A stretch of DNA of 7,948 nucleotides from Planctomycetota bacterium. GTDB lineage: Bacteria; Planctomycetota; Planctomycetia; Gemmatales; Gemmataceae. The translations under genes and the position numbers were made by a program. Of this stretch, positions 1-6,456 are shown piece by piece. Location of the stretch: NCBI GenBank assembly GCA_018970845.1, contig JAGWVO010000162.1:1-7948 (forward strand), written 5' to 3'. Positions within the stretch are counted from its first letter, which is position 1, and every line of letters begins with the position of its first letter. A model generated the notes under the pieces. It worked only from the letters and a program-made list of their open reading frames with translations. It searched no databases and had not been told where the DNA came from.

Positions 1-134
1 GGATATCCAAGGGCTCGCCTTCATCGATTCCACTCAAGTATCAAAGAATCGAAACATCAGGATTCAATGCGGAAATCAAAGGAGGCAGAAACGAGACAAC
101 CTTTGCCATTCCCTGATTTCTTCCCGAAACAAGC

Positions 135-160
135 GGGGCCCGGGATGACTCCCGGGCCCC
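135..160 (-). terminator. Rho-independent-type terminator hairpin of the Cys-rich gene
   Basis: A perfect 10-bp inverted repeat (GGGGCCCGGG at 135-144, CCCGGGCCCC at 151-160) encloses a 6-nt loop. It begins 21 bp past the TAA stop of the minus-strand Cys-rich gene. Reading on the minus strand, the stem is followed by GCTTGTTTC, a broken U-rich stretch rather than a clean U run. Position and stem strength support transcription termination of that gene. The plus-strand side (TTCTTGTC) is also slightly T-rich, so it could work in both directions. Confidence 0.75.
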
Positions 161-181
161 TTCTTGTCATTGGCGAGGAAA

Positions 182-1156
182 TTACTCGCAGTCGCAGGCT
201 TTCTTGTGACCGAGGATGCCGCGGGCCCTGCCCATCAGCTCCTTCACCTTCCCGGTGAGGCAGCCTTCGCAGGTGTCGCAGGTCTCGATGGGCACTTCCT
301 TGGCCACGCAGCGGGCGACATAGCGGGTGCGGGTCTCGACGCTCTCCACCGGCACCTTGCGGCACACCTGGCGGGTTTCCGTGGTCCATTCGGGCCGGCA
401 GACACAGACGGTGTAGGTCTCGGTGTGGCAGACCGGCTTGCAGACCTTCACCGGCTTCTCGCACACGGTCTCGCGGCAGACCAGCTTCTTCTTCATGCAG
501 GTCACGGTTTCCGGCACGCATTCGGTCACCTTCTTCATGACGGTCACCGGGCACTGGACCGTCACCCGGCACGGGTGCCAGCAACGCACCATGCGGGTTT
601 CGATGCAGGGCTCGCACTTGGATACGACGGTTTCACCCTTGCCGCCCTTGCCTTCGAACGAAACATGATGCGACTCGCCCTTCGAGGCGCAGAGGTGGCC
701 CACCGCCATCTTGAGGCGGGAATGAAGCGTGGGAACTTCCTTGCAGGTCCAGTAGCCGCGGTCTTCCACCTTGGTCACGAAGGTGGTGACGGGCTTGCAG
801 GTGGTGACCTTGCGGTAGACGGTCTTGGTTTCCTCGACGCAGGCCCATTCCCAATGCTTCTTGGTGACTTGCCTCATTTCCGTCACCCACTCATGGTGAA
901 CGACGGTGCGGGTGCGGGTTTCGGGAACTTTCACCATGCGGCAGACCCGCACATTCTCATCCACCCACTCGTTCTTGTAGGTGACGACCTTGCACTGGTA
1001 GGTCTCCGGAACGCACTCCTTGACCATGACCACCCGCGTGGTTGGCGCCTGGGGCGTCTGCCCCTTGCCGCCATCCTGCTGGGCCTTGTCAGCGGCGAAC
1101 ACGCCGCCGGCGGCGAGCAACCCGGCCAGCACGGCCAGGGAGTTGTTGGAAAACAT
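182..1156 (-). CDS. Secreted Cys/Val/Thr-rich repeat protein, planctomycete cell-wall-like
   Basis: This encodes a 324-residue protein. The ATG at 1156 is chosen over an in-frame upstream start at 1240 because it gives a signal peptide (residues 1-21, hydrophobic core LAVLAGLLAAGGVFA, likely cut before AADK) and has GGAG 7 nt upstream (1164-1167). The mature protein has 27 cysteines and many short Val-Thr-Lys-Glu-Pro strands, in the style of the Cys-rich repeat (YTV-type) proteins linked to the planctomycete protein cell wall. Residues 47-140 and 212-293 look like a duplication: ECVPET recurs at 47 and 212, and EW[VT]TE[MT]RQV at 89 and 256. A Gly/His/Lys-rich linker (about 142-180) separates the halves. 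The tail ends in CDTCEGC and a final CDC. A disulfide-linked envelope or surface structural role is inferred. No catalytic motif is visible. Confidence 0.85.
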   Translation of the reverse strand: MFSNNSLAVLAGLLAAGGVFAADKAQQDGGKGQTPQAPTTRVVMVKECVPETYQCKVVTYKNEWVDENVRVCRMVKVPETRTRTVVHHEWVTEMRQVTKKHWEWACVEETKTVYRKVTTCKPVTTFVTKVEDRGYWTCKEVPTLHSRLKMAVGHLCASKGESHHVSFEGKGGKGETVVSKCEPCIETRMVRCWHPCRVTVQCPVTVMKKVTECVPETVTCMKKKLVCRETVCEKPVKVCKPVCHTETYTVCVCRPEWTTETRQVCRKVPVESVETRTRYVARCVAKEVPIETCDTCEGCLTGKVKELMGRARGILGHKKACDCE

Positions 1157-1389
1157 GGACGCACTCCAGAGAACTTGCCGCAAATGACGCCGACCCAACC
1201 CCGGGCGACCCACCTGCTTGCACTCTGGGGGATTATGCACGGCAAGAACGGATGGGTAATTTAGAAAATCAGAGACATGAGGGGAAATTTGCTAAAGGGG
1301 GTAGAAACAGGAAGGTTTTGTCAAGGCTGCTGGTGATGCCGATCGTGACGGCGAGTGTGTGCAGGCGCCCCATTTTTTTGGCTTGCCGG
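1157..1389. other. Intergenic region upstream of the Cys-rich gene
   Basis: This 233-bp stretch lies between two minus-strand genes and should hold the promoter of the Cys-rich gene. Positions 1255-1320 are clearly more AT-rich than the surroundings. A perfect TTGACA lies on the minus strand at 1324-1319, but no good -10 box lies 16-18 bp from it. A weak TAAATT lies at 1263-1258. A T7 run at 1373-1379 reads as an A run on the minus strand, so it is not a U-tract for the gene ending at 1390. No ORF of interest or RNA gene is visible. Confidence 0.4.
1164..1167 (-). promoter_or_regulatory. Ribosome binding site of the Cys-rich gene
   Basis: GGAG on the minus strand lies 7 nt before the ATG at 1156. 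It decides this start over the in-frame ATG at 1240, which would add 28 residues ahead of the signal peptide. Confidence 0.6.
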
Positions 1390-2496
1390 TCAATTCAGCT
1401 CAATCAGGCCGTTCGCGGGCAATCGCTTGATGCCCTGTTCCAGCCGCTGGCGGGCCTTGGCCTGCTTCTCGAAATACTTGAGCCGTTCCTCCTCCCGCCG
1501 CAGGGTGGCCTCGGGGGTGGGTTCGCCCTTGGCTGGAACCAGCCAAGGCTGGATGGCGGCGGATTCCCGGGTGAGCGCGCGGGGAGGCAATGGCTGCCGG
1601 CCCATCGAGCGCTCCCTGAGGATGTACTGGGCTTGTTCGACGGCGACGGCGCTGGGGAGCCTGCGGGCCAGCGGCTCGAGGAACGGGTCACCCTTCTGGC
1701 GCATGGCGTCGAGGGCGCTGACAAGCCCATGGTCGATCCAAAAAGTTCCATGATAGTCTCCCAGGCGGTAGGGCCCCTCCGGATCCCTCCAGGCGAATTC
1801 CAGCCATGCGCGGGTGGTCCAGATCCATTGCGGCTCGATCGCCGCCCCGGGCCGGGCGCGGACCGGCGCGAAGGCCCACCCCCTGGTTTCGGGAGACAGG
1901 TCGGCATGCCCCGAAACGGGGAGGGCGCCCGCGGGCGTCCAGGCGACCCTGCCGGGAGTCCAGCCCTGGCCCTCGGGAAATCCAATCCGCTTGCCGCTCA
2001 CCCATTGGAGACGGTTGCCCAGGGACTGCCATTCTCCCGGTATGAACACGAGCCCGGGATCGTCGCCGCGCGCCGGGCGGGGCGGCGGCGGCTGCATGGG
2101 CGGCCGGGCGGTGGAAGGGGCCACATAGGCAAGCCGGGCCTGTCCCGCGAACGACGGATACCAGATGCCGGGAACCCGCTGCCAGCCGCCGGCGGCCGAG
2201 TGCCAGTAGCCGTTGATCCAGGCATGTCCGGCCGGTGGAAACCGCCAGGTGCCCGAGACCCATGTCCAGTCGTTCTCCTCCGCGTCGAAATCCCAGTAGC
2301 CGGGAATCCACATGGCTCCCGGCCCCGGGTAGACCTTGGGCACGGCTTCGGCGAGCGGCGCGGGAGGTTGGGGCCCCAACCGGGGGGCCCGGGACTCGCC
2401 TGTGATGGCGAACGCCTCATGCACCGGACCCCTGAGGCGAACCTCGGCGGCTTGTCCGGCCAGCAGGATCCCGATGGCGAGCGCGATGGCTTTCAT
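1390..2496 (-). CDS. Exported Trp-rich WXXGXW-repeat protein
   Basis: This encodes a 368-residue protein. The ATG at 2496 opens a compact signal peptide (MKAIALAIGILLAGQAA). A TTG 12 codons upstream (2532) is also in frame but would put a non-hydrophobic stretch first. No clear Shine-Dalgarno sequence precedes either. Residues 57-170 carry repeats of the WXXGXW type: WIPGYW (63-68), WVSGTW (79-84), WINGYW (93-98), a degenerate RVPGIW (107-112), FIPGEW (151-156) and WVSGKR (165-170). A Pro-rich break (about 128-143) splits them. The protein has 20 tryptophans and no cysteine. Residues 325-358 form a charged, helix- or coiled-coil-like tail rich in Arg/Glu/Lys/Gln. The repeat family is known from bacterial exported proteins without an assigned reaction. 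A structural or carbohydrate/envelope-binding role is inferred only. It is divergent from the ThuA gene. Confidence 0.8.
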   Translation of the reverse strand: MKAIALAIGILLAGQAAEVRLRGPVHEAFAITGESRAPRLGPQPPAPLAEAVPKVYPGPGAMWIPGYWDFDAEENDWTWVSGTWRFPPAGHAWINGYWHSAAGGWQRVPGIWYPSFAGQARLAYVAPSTARPPMQPPPPRPARGDDPGLVFIPGEWQSLGNRLQWVSGKRIGFPEGQGWTPGRVAWTPAGALPVSGHADLSPETRGWAFAPVRARPGAAIEPQWIWTTRAWLEFAWRDPEGPYRLGDYHGTFWIDHGLVSALDAMRQKGDPFLEPLARRLPSAVAVEQAQYILRERSMGRQPLPPRALTRESAAIQPWLVPAKGEPTPEATLRREEERLKYFEKQAKARQRLEQGIKRLPANGLIELN

Positions 2497-2544
2497 GCGG
2501 GAAGCAGAATCGAAAAGGCCAAGCGGGATCAAGGTTTCATGAGG

Positions 2545-2572
2545 TTGGAATGGCGCCCGGCTATGCTAAACT
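2545..2572 (+). promoter_or_regulatory. Candidate sigma70-type promoter for the ThuA operon
   Basis: TTGGAA (2545-2550) and TAAACT (2567-2572) are 16 bp apart, and a TG at 2564-2565 gives an extended -10. Each box matches the consensus at four of six bases. Transcription would start near 2579, leaving a leader of about 70 nt. Planctomycete promoter rules are poorly known, so this is only a candidate. Confidence 0.3.
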
Positions 2573-2596
2573 GCCGGTCATCCACGGGCGCCCGAA

Positions 2597-2627
2597 GCGC
2601 CGGGGGCGGGGCCCCCGGAACCGGCGC
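2597..2627 (+). other. GC hairpin with two alternative folds in the ThuA leader
   Basis: CCGGGGG (2600-2606) can pair with CCCCCGG (2612-2618) around a 5-nt loop. GCGCCGG (2597-2603) can instead pair with CCGGCGC (2621-2627). The two 7-bp stems share bases 2600-2603, so they exclude each other. They lie 22 bp or more before the ATG at 2650, between the candidate promoter and the start. There is no following U run, so this is not an evident terminator. Confidence 0.35.
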
Positions 2628-2649
2628 CACAGACCGGAGACCCCTCCCC

Positions 2650-3603
2650 ATGATTCGCCGCCTCGCGTTGGCGCTGGCATTCGGCCTCGCGGCCCTGCCC
2701 CTCGCCACGGCCGCCGACACCCCCAAGTCCGCCTCAGCCGCCAAGAAGGTTGTCTTCATCGCCGGCGGGCGCAGCCATGCCTACGGCCAGCATGCCTTCA
2801 AGGCCGGGTGCGAGCTTCTCAGGAAAAGGCTCGAGGCTGCCTATCCCGGCAAGGTGGTGACCGAACTCCACACCAACGGCTGGCCCAAGGACACCACCGT
2901 CCTCGACTCCGCCGACGCCATCGTCATTTACTGCGACGGCGGCGCCGGCCATCCGGTCAACAAGCACCTCGAGCAGATCGACAAGCTCGCCAAGAAGGGC
3001 GTCGGCATCACGATGATGCACTACGGGGTGGAAACCACCAAGGGGCCCAGCGGCGACCGGTTCCTCGACTGGATCGGCGGATATTTCGAGATGAACTGGT
3101 CGGTGAACCCGCACTGGAAGGTCAAGGACGCCGAGTTGGCCAAGGGCCATCCGGTCACCAGCGGCGTGAAGCCCTACTCCACCCAGGACGAGTGGTACTA
3201 CCACATGCGTTTCAGGGAAGACAAGGACGGCCTCGCCTTCATCCTCTCGGCACTGCCCCCCGCCGACACGCTCAAGCGGCCCGACGGCCCGCACAGCGGC
3301 AACCCCGCGGTGCGCGCGGCGGTGGCCCGCGGCGAGAAGCAGGTGCTGGCCTGGGCGCGCCAGCGTCCCGATGGCGGTCGCGGCTTCGGGTTCACCGGCG
3401 GACATTTCCACTGGACCTGGGCCAACGACATGAACCGCAAGATGGTCCTCAATGCCATCGCCTGGACCGCCAAGCTCGATGTCCCCGCCGCGGGCGTGGA
3501 ATCGAAGCGGCCCACGATGGAGGAACTGCGGGAAAACCAGGACTGGCCCGTTCCCGAGAAGTTCGACTTCACCAAGGTCGAGAAGGACATCAGCGACCAG
3601 TGA
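2650..3603 (+). CDS. Exported ThuA-domain protein
   Basis: This encodes a 317-residue protein. The frame stays open far upstream, but the ATG at 2650 is chosen because it begins a classic signal peptide (MIRRLALALAFGLAALPLATAA, cleavage near residue 21-22). GGAG at 2636-2639 lies 10 nt before it. The ThuA fold, related to class I glutamine amidotransferases, runs from about residue 33 to 275: KVVFIAGGRSHAYG at the first strand, a strand ending YCDGGAGH (94-101), GITMMHYGVE (119-128), DEWYYHMRF (180-188) and GFTGGHFHW (247-255). ThuA proteins were named for trehalose utilisation, but the planctomycete members have no proven substrate. A periplasmic role in sugar or polymer catabolism is inferred. 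The C-terminal 40 residues (PTMEELRENQDWPVPEKFDF) are an extended tail. It is the first gene of a likely three-gene operon. Confidence 0.88.
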   Translation: MIRRLALALAFGLAALPLATAADTPKSASAAKKVVFIAGGRSHAYGQHAFKAGCELLRKRLEAAYPGKVVTELHTNGWPKDTTVLDSADAIVIYCDGGAGHPVNKHLEQIDKLAKKGVGITMMHYGVETTKGPSGDRFLDWIGGYFEMNWSVNPHWKVKDAELAKGHPVTSGVKPYSTQDEWYYHMRFREDKDGLAFILSALPPADTLKRPDGPHSGNPAVRAAVARGEKQVLAWARQRPDGGRGFGFTGGHFHWTWANDMNRKMVLNAIAWTAKLDVPAAGVESKRPTMEELRENQDWPVPEKFDFTKVEKDISDQ

Positions 3604-3617
3604 CGGCGGCCGCCCGG

Positions 3618-3624
3618 GGAGGTG
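3618..3624 (+). promoter_or_regulatory. Strong ribosome binding site for the 82-residue gene
   Basis: GGAGGTG, preceded by more G (GGGGAGG from 3616), lies 4 nt before a TTG at 3629. It is the best Shine-Dalgarno match in the window and sits just past the ThuA stop, so it supports a real downstream start. Confidence 0.6.
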
Positions 3625-3628
3625 TCCG

Positions 3629-3877
3629 TTGATTCCGGTGCATCGTGATCCGGAGCACCGGTTCCAGTTCGCCGAACCGCGGCTTGTCGGCCGGTTCCAC
3701 CTCGCCGATGTTCCCGCCGGCGTTCGGGTGCGGGTGCGCTTGCTGGGGCCCGACGGCGCGCCCGGTGCCGTGTTGCTCGAGGCCGTGGCGGGCGAGGGAG
3801 GCTGGGTGACGGCCGACCCTCCCCTCCGCGTGGATGCCGCCCGCGGATTCGTGGCCGACTGCCCGGAAAGGGAATGA
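3629..3877 (+). CDS. Small conserved-looking protein of unknown function
   Basis: This encodes an 82-residue protein starting at TTG (3629) and ending at TGA (3875-3877). The same frame is open upstream inside the ThuA gene, but that part is a shadow. The TTG is chosen because a strong Shine-Dalgarno sequence sits 4 nt before it. An in-frame GTG at 3638 is a weaker alternative. The product opens with (M)IPVHRDPEHRFQF, then has alternating strands (GRFHLADV, VRVRVRLLG, AVLLEAVAG, GGWVTADPPLRVD, GFVAD). This suggests a small all-beta domain with no signal peptide, membrane segment or catalytic motif and one Cys (78). It lies 25 bp after the ThuA stop and 46 bp before the esterase start, so it is probably translated from the same message. 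I do not recognise the family. Confidence 0.6.
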   Translation: MIPVHRDPEHRFQFAEPRLVGRFHLADVPAGVRVRVRLLGPDGAPGAVLLEAVAGEGGWVTADPPLRVDAARGFVADCPERE

Positions 3878-3912
3878 CGGTTCCGTTAACAAGCCAGGGA
3901 TGAATGCCATCC

Positions 3913-3916
3913 GGAG
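3913..3916 (+). promoter_or_regulatory. Ribosome binding site of the alpha/beta hydrolase gene
   Basis: GGAG (within CCGGAGAGA) lies 7 nt before the ATG at 3924. It favours this start over the in-frame ATG at 3900, which has only AGGG directly against it. Confidence 0.55.
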
Positions 3917-3923
3917 AGACCCC

Positions 3924-4817
3924 ATGCTGACGATTGCGCGTGTCTGGATATCTGCCTTTGTGCTAACCTTGGCGACCGCCGCCCTCGCGCGGGCGCAGGC
4001 GGCCCCGAAGGTTCCCGACTCGGTTGTCTTTGAGGCCGGGATCGAGTACGCCAACCCCGATGGCCAGCATCTCCAGCTCAACATGGCCCGACCCAAGTCC
4101 GGCGACGGGCCGTTCCCCGCCATCGTCTGCATCCATGGCGGCGGCTTCCGCGCGGGCAAGCGGGAAAGCTACGACGGCCTCGTTGTCCGACTCGCCGAGC
4201 GCGGCTATGTGGCCGTGACGGTCACCTACCGCCTGGCCCCCAAATACCCGTTCCCCGCGGCGGTGCACGACACCAAGGCCGCGGTGCGCTGGGTTCGCGC
4301 CAACGCCGCCAAATACAAGGTCGACCCGGCGCGCATCGGCGCCACCGGCGGTTCCGCCGGGGGGCACCTCGCCCAATTCCTCGGGGTCACCGCCGGCGTC
4401 AAGGAGTTCGAGGGGGATGGCGGCAACGCCGGGGAGTCGAGCGCCGTGGCTTGCGTCGTCAATGTCTACGGACCCAGCGACTTCACCAAGTCGTACGGCA
4501 AGAGTGTCGACGCCGCCGAGGTGCTTCCCCTGTTTTTGGGCGGCAACCTCGAGGCCCAAAGGTTCAGGCACCTCCTGGCCAGCCCCCTCTATTGGGTCAA
4601 CCCCCGCTCCGCTCCCACCCTGTGCATCCATGGCACCGAGGACAAGTATGTGGCCCATGAGCAGGCCGTCTGGCTTGTCGACAGGATGAACGCCTCGGGA
4701 GCCAGCGCCGAACTGCTCACGCTGCAGGGCGCCGGCCACGGCTTCAAGGGCAAGGATGCCGAGGCGGCCGAGACGGCGCTGATGGCCTTCTTCGACAAGA
4801 ACCTCCTGAAGCGCTGA
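3924..4817 (+). CDS. Secreted alpha/beta hydrolase, acetyl esterase/lipase type
   Basis: This encodes a 297-residue protein. The ATG at 3924 gives a signal peptide (MLTIARVWISAFVLTLATAALARAQA, likely cut after AQA) and a well-placed GGAG. The catalytic layout of the hormone-sensitive-lipase-like/BD-FAE-type esterases is complete: the oxyanion-hole motif HGGGF (71-75), the nucleophile elbow GGSAGG with Ser144, Asp240 in GTEDKYV, and His272 in GAGHGF. Family members cleave short acyl esters such as acetyl or feruloyl groups on sugars, outside the cytoplasm when exported. The substrate here cannot be read from sequence. The length is normal and nothing is missing. It is the last gene of the likely ThuA operon, converging on the D-aminoacylase gene with 11 bp between stops. 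A pairing of ThuA and esterase fits breakdown of decorated polysaccharide, by inference. Confidence 0.9.
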   Translation: MLTIARVWISAFVLTLATAALARAQAAPKVPDSVVFEAGIEYANPDGQHLQLNMARPKSGDGPFPAIVCIHGGGFRAGKRESYDGLVVRLAERGYVAVTVTYRLAPKYPFPAAVHDTKAAVRWVRANAAKYKVDPARIGATGGSAGGHLAQFLGVTAGVKEFEGDGGNAGESSAVACVVNVYGPSDFTKSYGKSVDAAEVLPLFLGGNLEAQRFRHLLASPLYWVNPRSAPTLCIHGTEDKYVAHEQAVWLVDRMNASGASAELLTLQGAGHGFKGKDAEAAETALMAFFDKNLLKR

Positions 4818-4835
4818 CCAATCGCCGGTCAGCGC
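4811..4835. terminator. Bidirectional hairpin containing both convergent stop codons
   Basis: GCGCTGACC (4811-4819) and GGTCAGCGC (4827-4835) form a perfect 9-bp stem with a 7-nt loop. The TGA of the esterase (4815-4817) is in the left arm and the TGA of the deacylase (read on the minus strand, 4831-4829) is in the right arm. The placement between convergent genes suggests a shared terminator. No U-tract follows on either strand, so intrinsic termination is uncertain. Confidence 0.5.
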
Positions 4836-6391
4836 GCGGCGCCGGGGGCCTTGTGGGCCAGCGGCCTGCCGGCCAGCGCGCCGGTTGGCTTCCCGTTTTC
4901 CGCCGCCACCACCCCGTTCACCAGCACGGCGACAACGCCCTGGGCGTGCTGGTGCGGCTTGGCGTAGGTGGCCGTGTCGATGTAACGCGCCGGGTCGAAC
5001 ACCACGATGTCGGCGAACTGGCCGGCTTTCAGGTAACCCCTGTCGGCAAGGCCGATGATGTCCGCCGGAAGCCCGCTGCAGGAACGGATCGCCAGTTCAA
5101 GCGGAATCACTCCCTCCTTGATGGAGAAAAAACCCACCTTGCGAGCGAAGGTGCCGTAACTGCGGGGGTGAGGCGATGTGGTCATGTCGGGAACCATCGA
5201 TCCGCCGTCGCTGGCCGTGGCGACAAAGTCGAGACGCATGAACAGGCGCATGTCGTCCTCGTTCATGCCGAAGTTGATGACCTGCGCCCCGCCGTTCCGC
5301 TCGATTTCCTCCACCACCTCCACGGGCGTCCGGCCTGATTGCCCGGCGATCTCCTGGATGGTTTTTCCCGACCAGCCCGGTTTGGGGGCGTGGCGGGCGA
5401 TGCGGATGTCGGCGCCGGCGTCGCGGCGGCCCAGGGCCTGGGAAATGGCCTCGCGCAACTGCGGGCCCGAAACCGGGTCGGCGAAGCGCCTCACCATGTC
5501 GGCGCGTTCCCCCTCGCGGAAGCGCGTGGGGATCACCGTGGCGGTGAGCGAGGTGCTGCTGGCCGTGTAGGGATACTGGTCGGCGGTGACCTTCTGCCCG
5601 GCCTTCCGCGCCGCGGCGATCCTCGACGCGACATCTCCCGACTTCCCCCATTGCCCCCGGCCGGTCACCTTGATGTGCGAGACATGCACCGGCAGGTTCG
5701 CCTCCTTGCCGATGCCGATGGCTTCCTCCACGGCGGCCATCACTCCCGCGCCTTCGTCGCGGATGTGGCTGGCGTAAAAGCCCCCATGCCGGGAGGCGAC
5801 CTTGGCCAGGGCCACCAGCTCAGGTGTCTTGGAATAGGTTCCCGGGTTGTAGATCAGGCCCGTCGACAGCCCCCAGGCGCCATCGCGCATCGCCTTGTCG
5901 GTGAGGTCTTCCATGCGCCTCAGTTCGGCGTCGGTGGGCGCGCGGTTGACATTTCCCATCACCTGCCTGCGGACATCGTTGTGCGGAACCTGATGGGCCA
6001 CATTCGATCCGGTTTTCACCTTGGCAAGCGACGCCAAAAACGCCGCCGTGTCCACCGGGCCCGACCCGCAATTGCCCGTCACCACCGTCGTGACTCCCTG
6101 GGCGAGGTAGTTCCAGTTCGCGTTGGTCGGTTGTTTTTGCAGGGGATAGTCGCTGTGGGTGTGCAGGTCGATGAACCCCGGGGCGACAATCATCCCCTTG
6201 GCCTCGATGCGGCGCGGATTCCCCGCGGCCTGGAAGGATCCCACCGCGACGATGCGGTCTCCCTTGATCGCGATGTCGCCGATGATGCCAGGCTTGCCAT
6301 CGCCGGCATGGATGGTTCCGCCGGAAATCACGATGTCGGCGTCGACTTGAGCCAAGGCGACAATTACAATTTTCATCCAGTGCGCGCACAT
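4829..6391 (-). CDS. N-acyl-D-amino-acid deacylase (D-aminoacylase family amidohydrolase)
   Basis: This encodes a 520-residue protein, about the family's usual size or slightly longer. It belongs to the amidohydrolase superfamily, D-aminoacylase branch, which removes the acyl group from N-acyl-D-amino acids using zinc. Visible ligand positions are HTHSD (His77, His79), GNCGSG (Cys108, the metal-bridging Cys typical of this branch), ASHIRDEG (His209), VHVSHIKVTG (His239) and ATASDGG (Asp395). The N-terminal beta-sandwich strand is ADIVISGGTIHAGDG (18-32), and its C-terminal partner strands follow ADIVVFDPARY (460-470). The ATG at 6391 has GGAGG 11 nt upstream (6403-6407). An ATG at 6376 would start MKIVIVALAQVDA, a very short hydrophobic lead. 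Export is therefore uncertain. It is divergent from the DUF1501 gene. A hydantoinase-like role is less likely given the Cys motif. Confidence 0.9.
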   Translation of the reverse strand: MCAHWMKIVIVALAQVDADIVISGGTIHAGDGKPGIIGDIAIKGDRIVAVGSFQAAGNPRRIEAKGMIVAPGFIDLHTHSDYPLQKQPTNANWNYLAQGVTTVVTGNCGSGPVDTAAFLASLAKVKTGSNVAHQVPHNDVRRQVMGNVNRAPTDAELRRMEDLTDKAMRDGAWGLSTGLIYNPGTYSKTPELVALAKVASRHGGFYASHIRDEGAGVMAAVEEAIGIGKEANLPVHVSHIKVTGRGQWGKSGDVASRIAAARKAGQKVTADQYPYTASSTSLTATVIPTRFREGERADMVRRFADPVSGPQLREAISQALGRRDAGADIRIARHAPKPGWSGKTIQEIAGQSGRTPVEVVEEIERNGGAQVINFGMNEDDMRLFMRLDFVATASDGGSMVPDMTTSPHPRSYGTFARKVGFFSIKEGVIPLELAIRSCSGLPADIIGLADRGYLKAGQFADIVVFDPARYIDTATYAKPHQHAQGVVAVLVNGVVAAENGKPTGALAGRPLAHKAPGAAR

Positions 6392-6456
6392 GACGGGTCG
6401 ATCCTCCCGCTATCCGTGGCTTGACGCGCCAGCAGGCGCTTTTCGGCCCCGGGCCG
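6392..6456. promoter_or_regulatory. Short divergent spacer with small hairpin and T run
   Basis: About 65 bp separates the deacylase start from the preferred DUF1501 start, so both promoters must overlap or extend into coding sequence. GCGCC (6426-6430) pairs with GGCGC (6435-6439) around AGCA, followed directly by TTTT (6440-6443) on the plus strand. This is a minimal terminator-like shape in the DUF1501 leader. No convincing -35/-10 pair was found on either strand. Confidence 0.3.

Noticed and set aside
24..52. 7-bp inverted repeat TCGATTC/GAATCGA with a 15-nt loop
   Set aside because: It is short, has a large loop and is linked to no visible gene. It is likely chance.
164..1264. 366-codon plus-strand frame opposite the Cys-rich gene
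   Set aside because: It has His/Ala/Gly/Leu-rich antisense composition with no motif, while the minus strand has a signal peptide, RBS, repeats and a terminator.
1319..1324. Perfect TTGACA on the minus strand as promoter of the Cys-rich gene
   Set aside because: No acceptable -10 box lies 16-18 bp downstream, so it was not called as a promoter.
1373..1379. T7 run as terminator of the WXXGXW gene
   Set aside because: On that gene's strand it is an A run and no stem precedes it. No plus-strand gene ends here.
1042..2649. Plus-strand open frame running into the ThuA gene, giving an 853-residue protein
   Set aside because: It is antisense to the WXXGXW gene, has low-complexity Pro/Gly/Arg composition, and the ThuA signal peptide begins at 2650. 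The upstream part is a GC-rich shadow.
2734..4739. Minus-strand frames (225 and 258 codons) opposite the ThuA and esterase genes
   Set aside because: Both are shadows with biased composition. The real genes have signal peptides and family motifs on the plus strand.
5339..6424. 361-codon plus-strand frame opposite the D-aminoacylase
   Set aside because: Its composition is the usual antisense of a GC-rich gene (His/Gly/Arg/Val). The minus strand has all the metal-ligand motifs.
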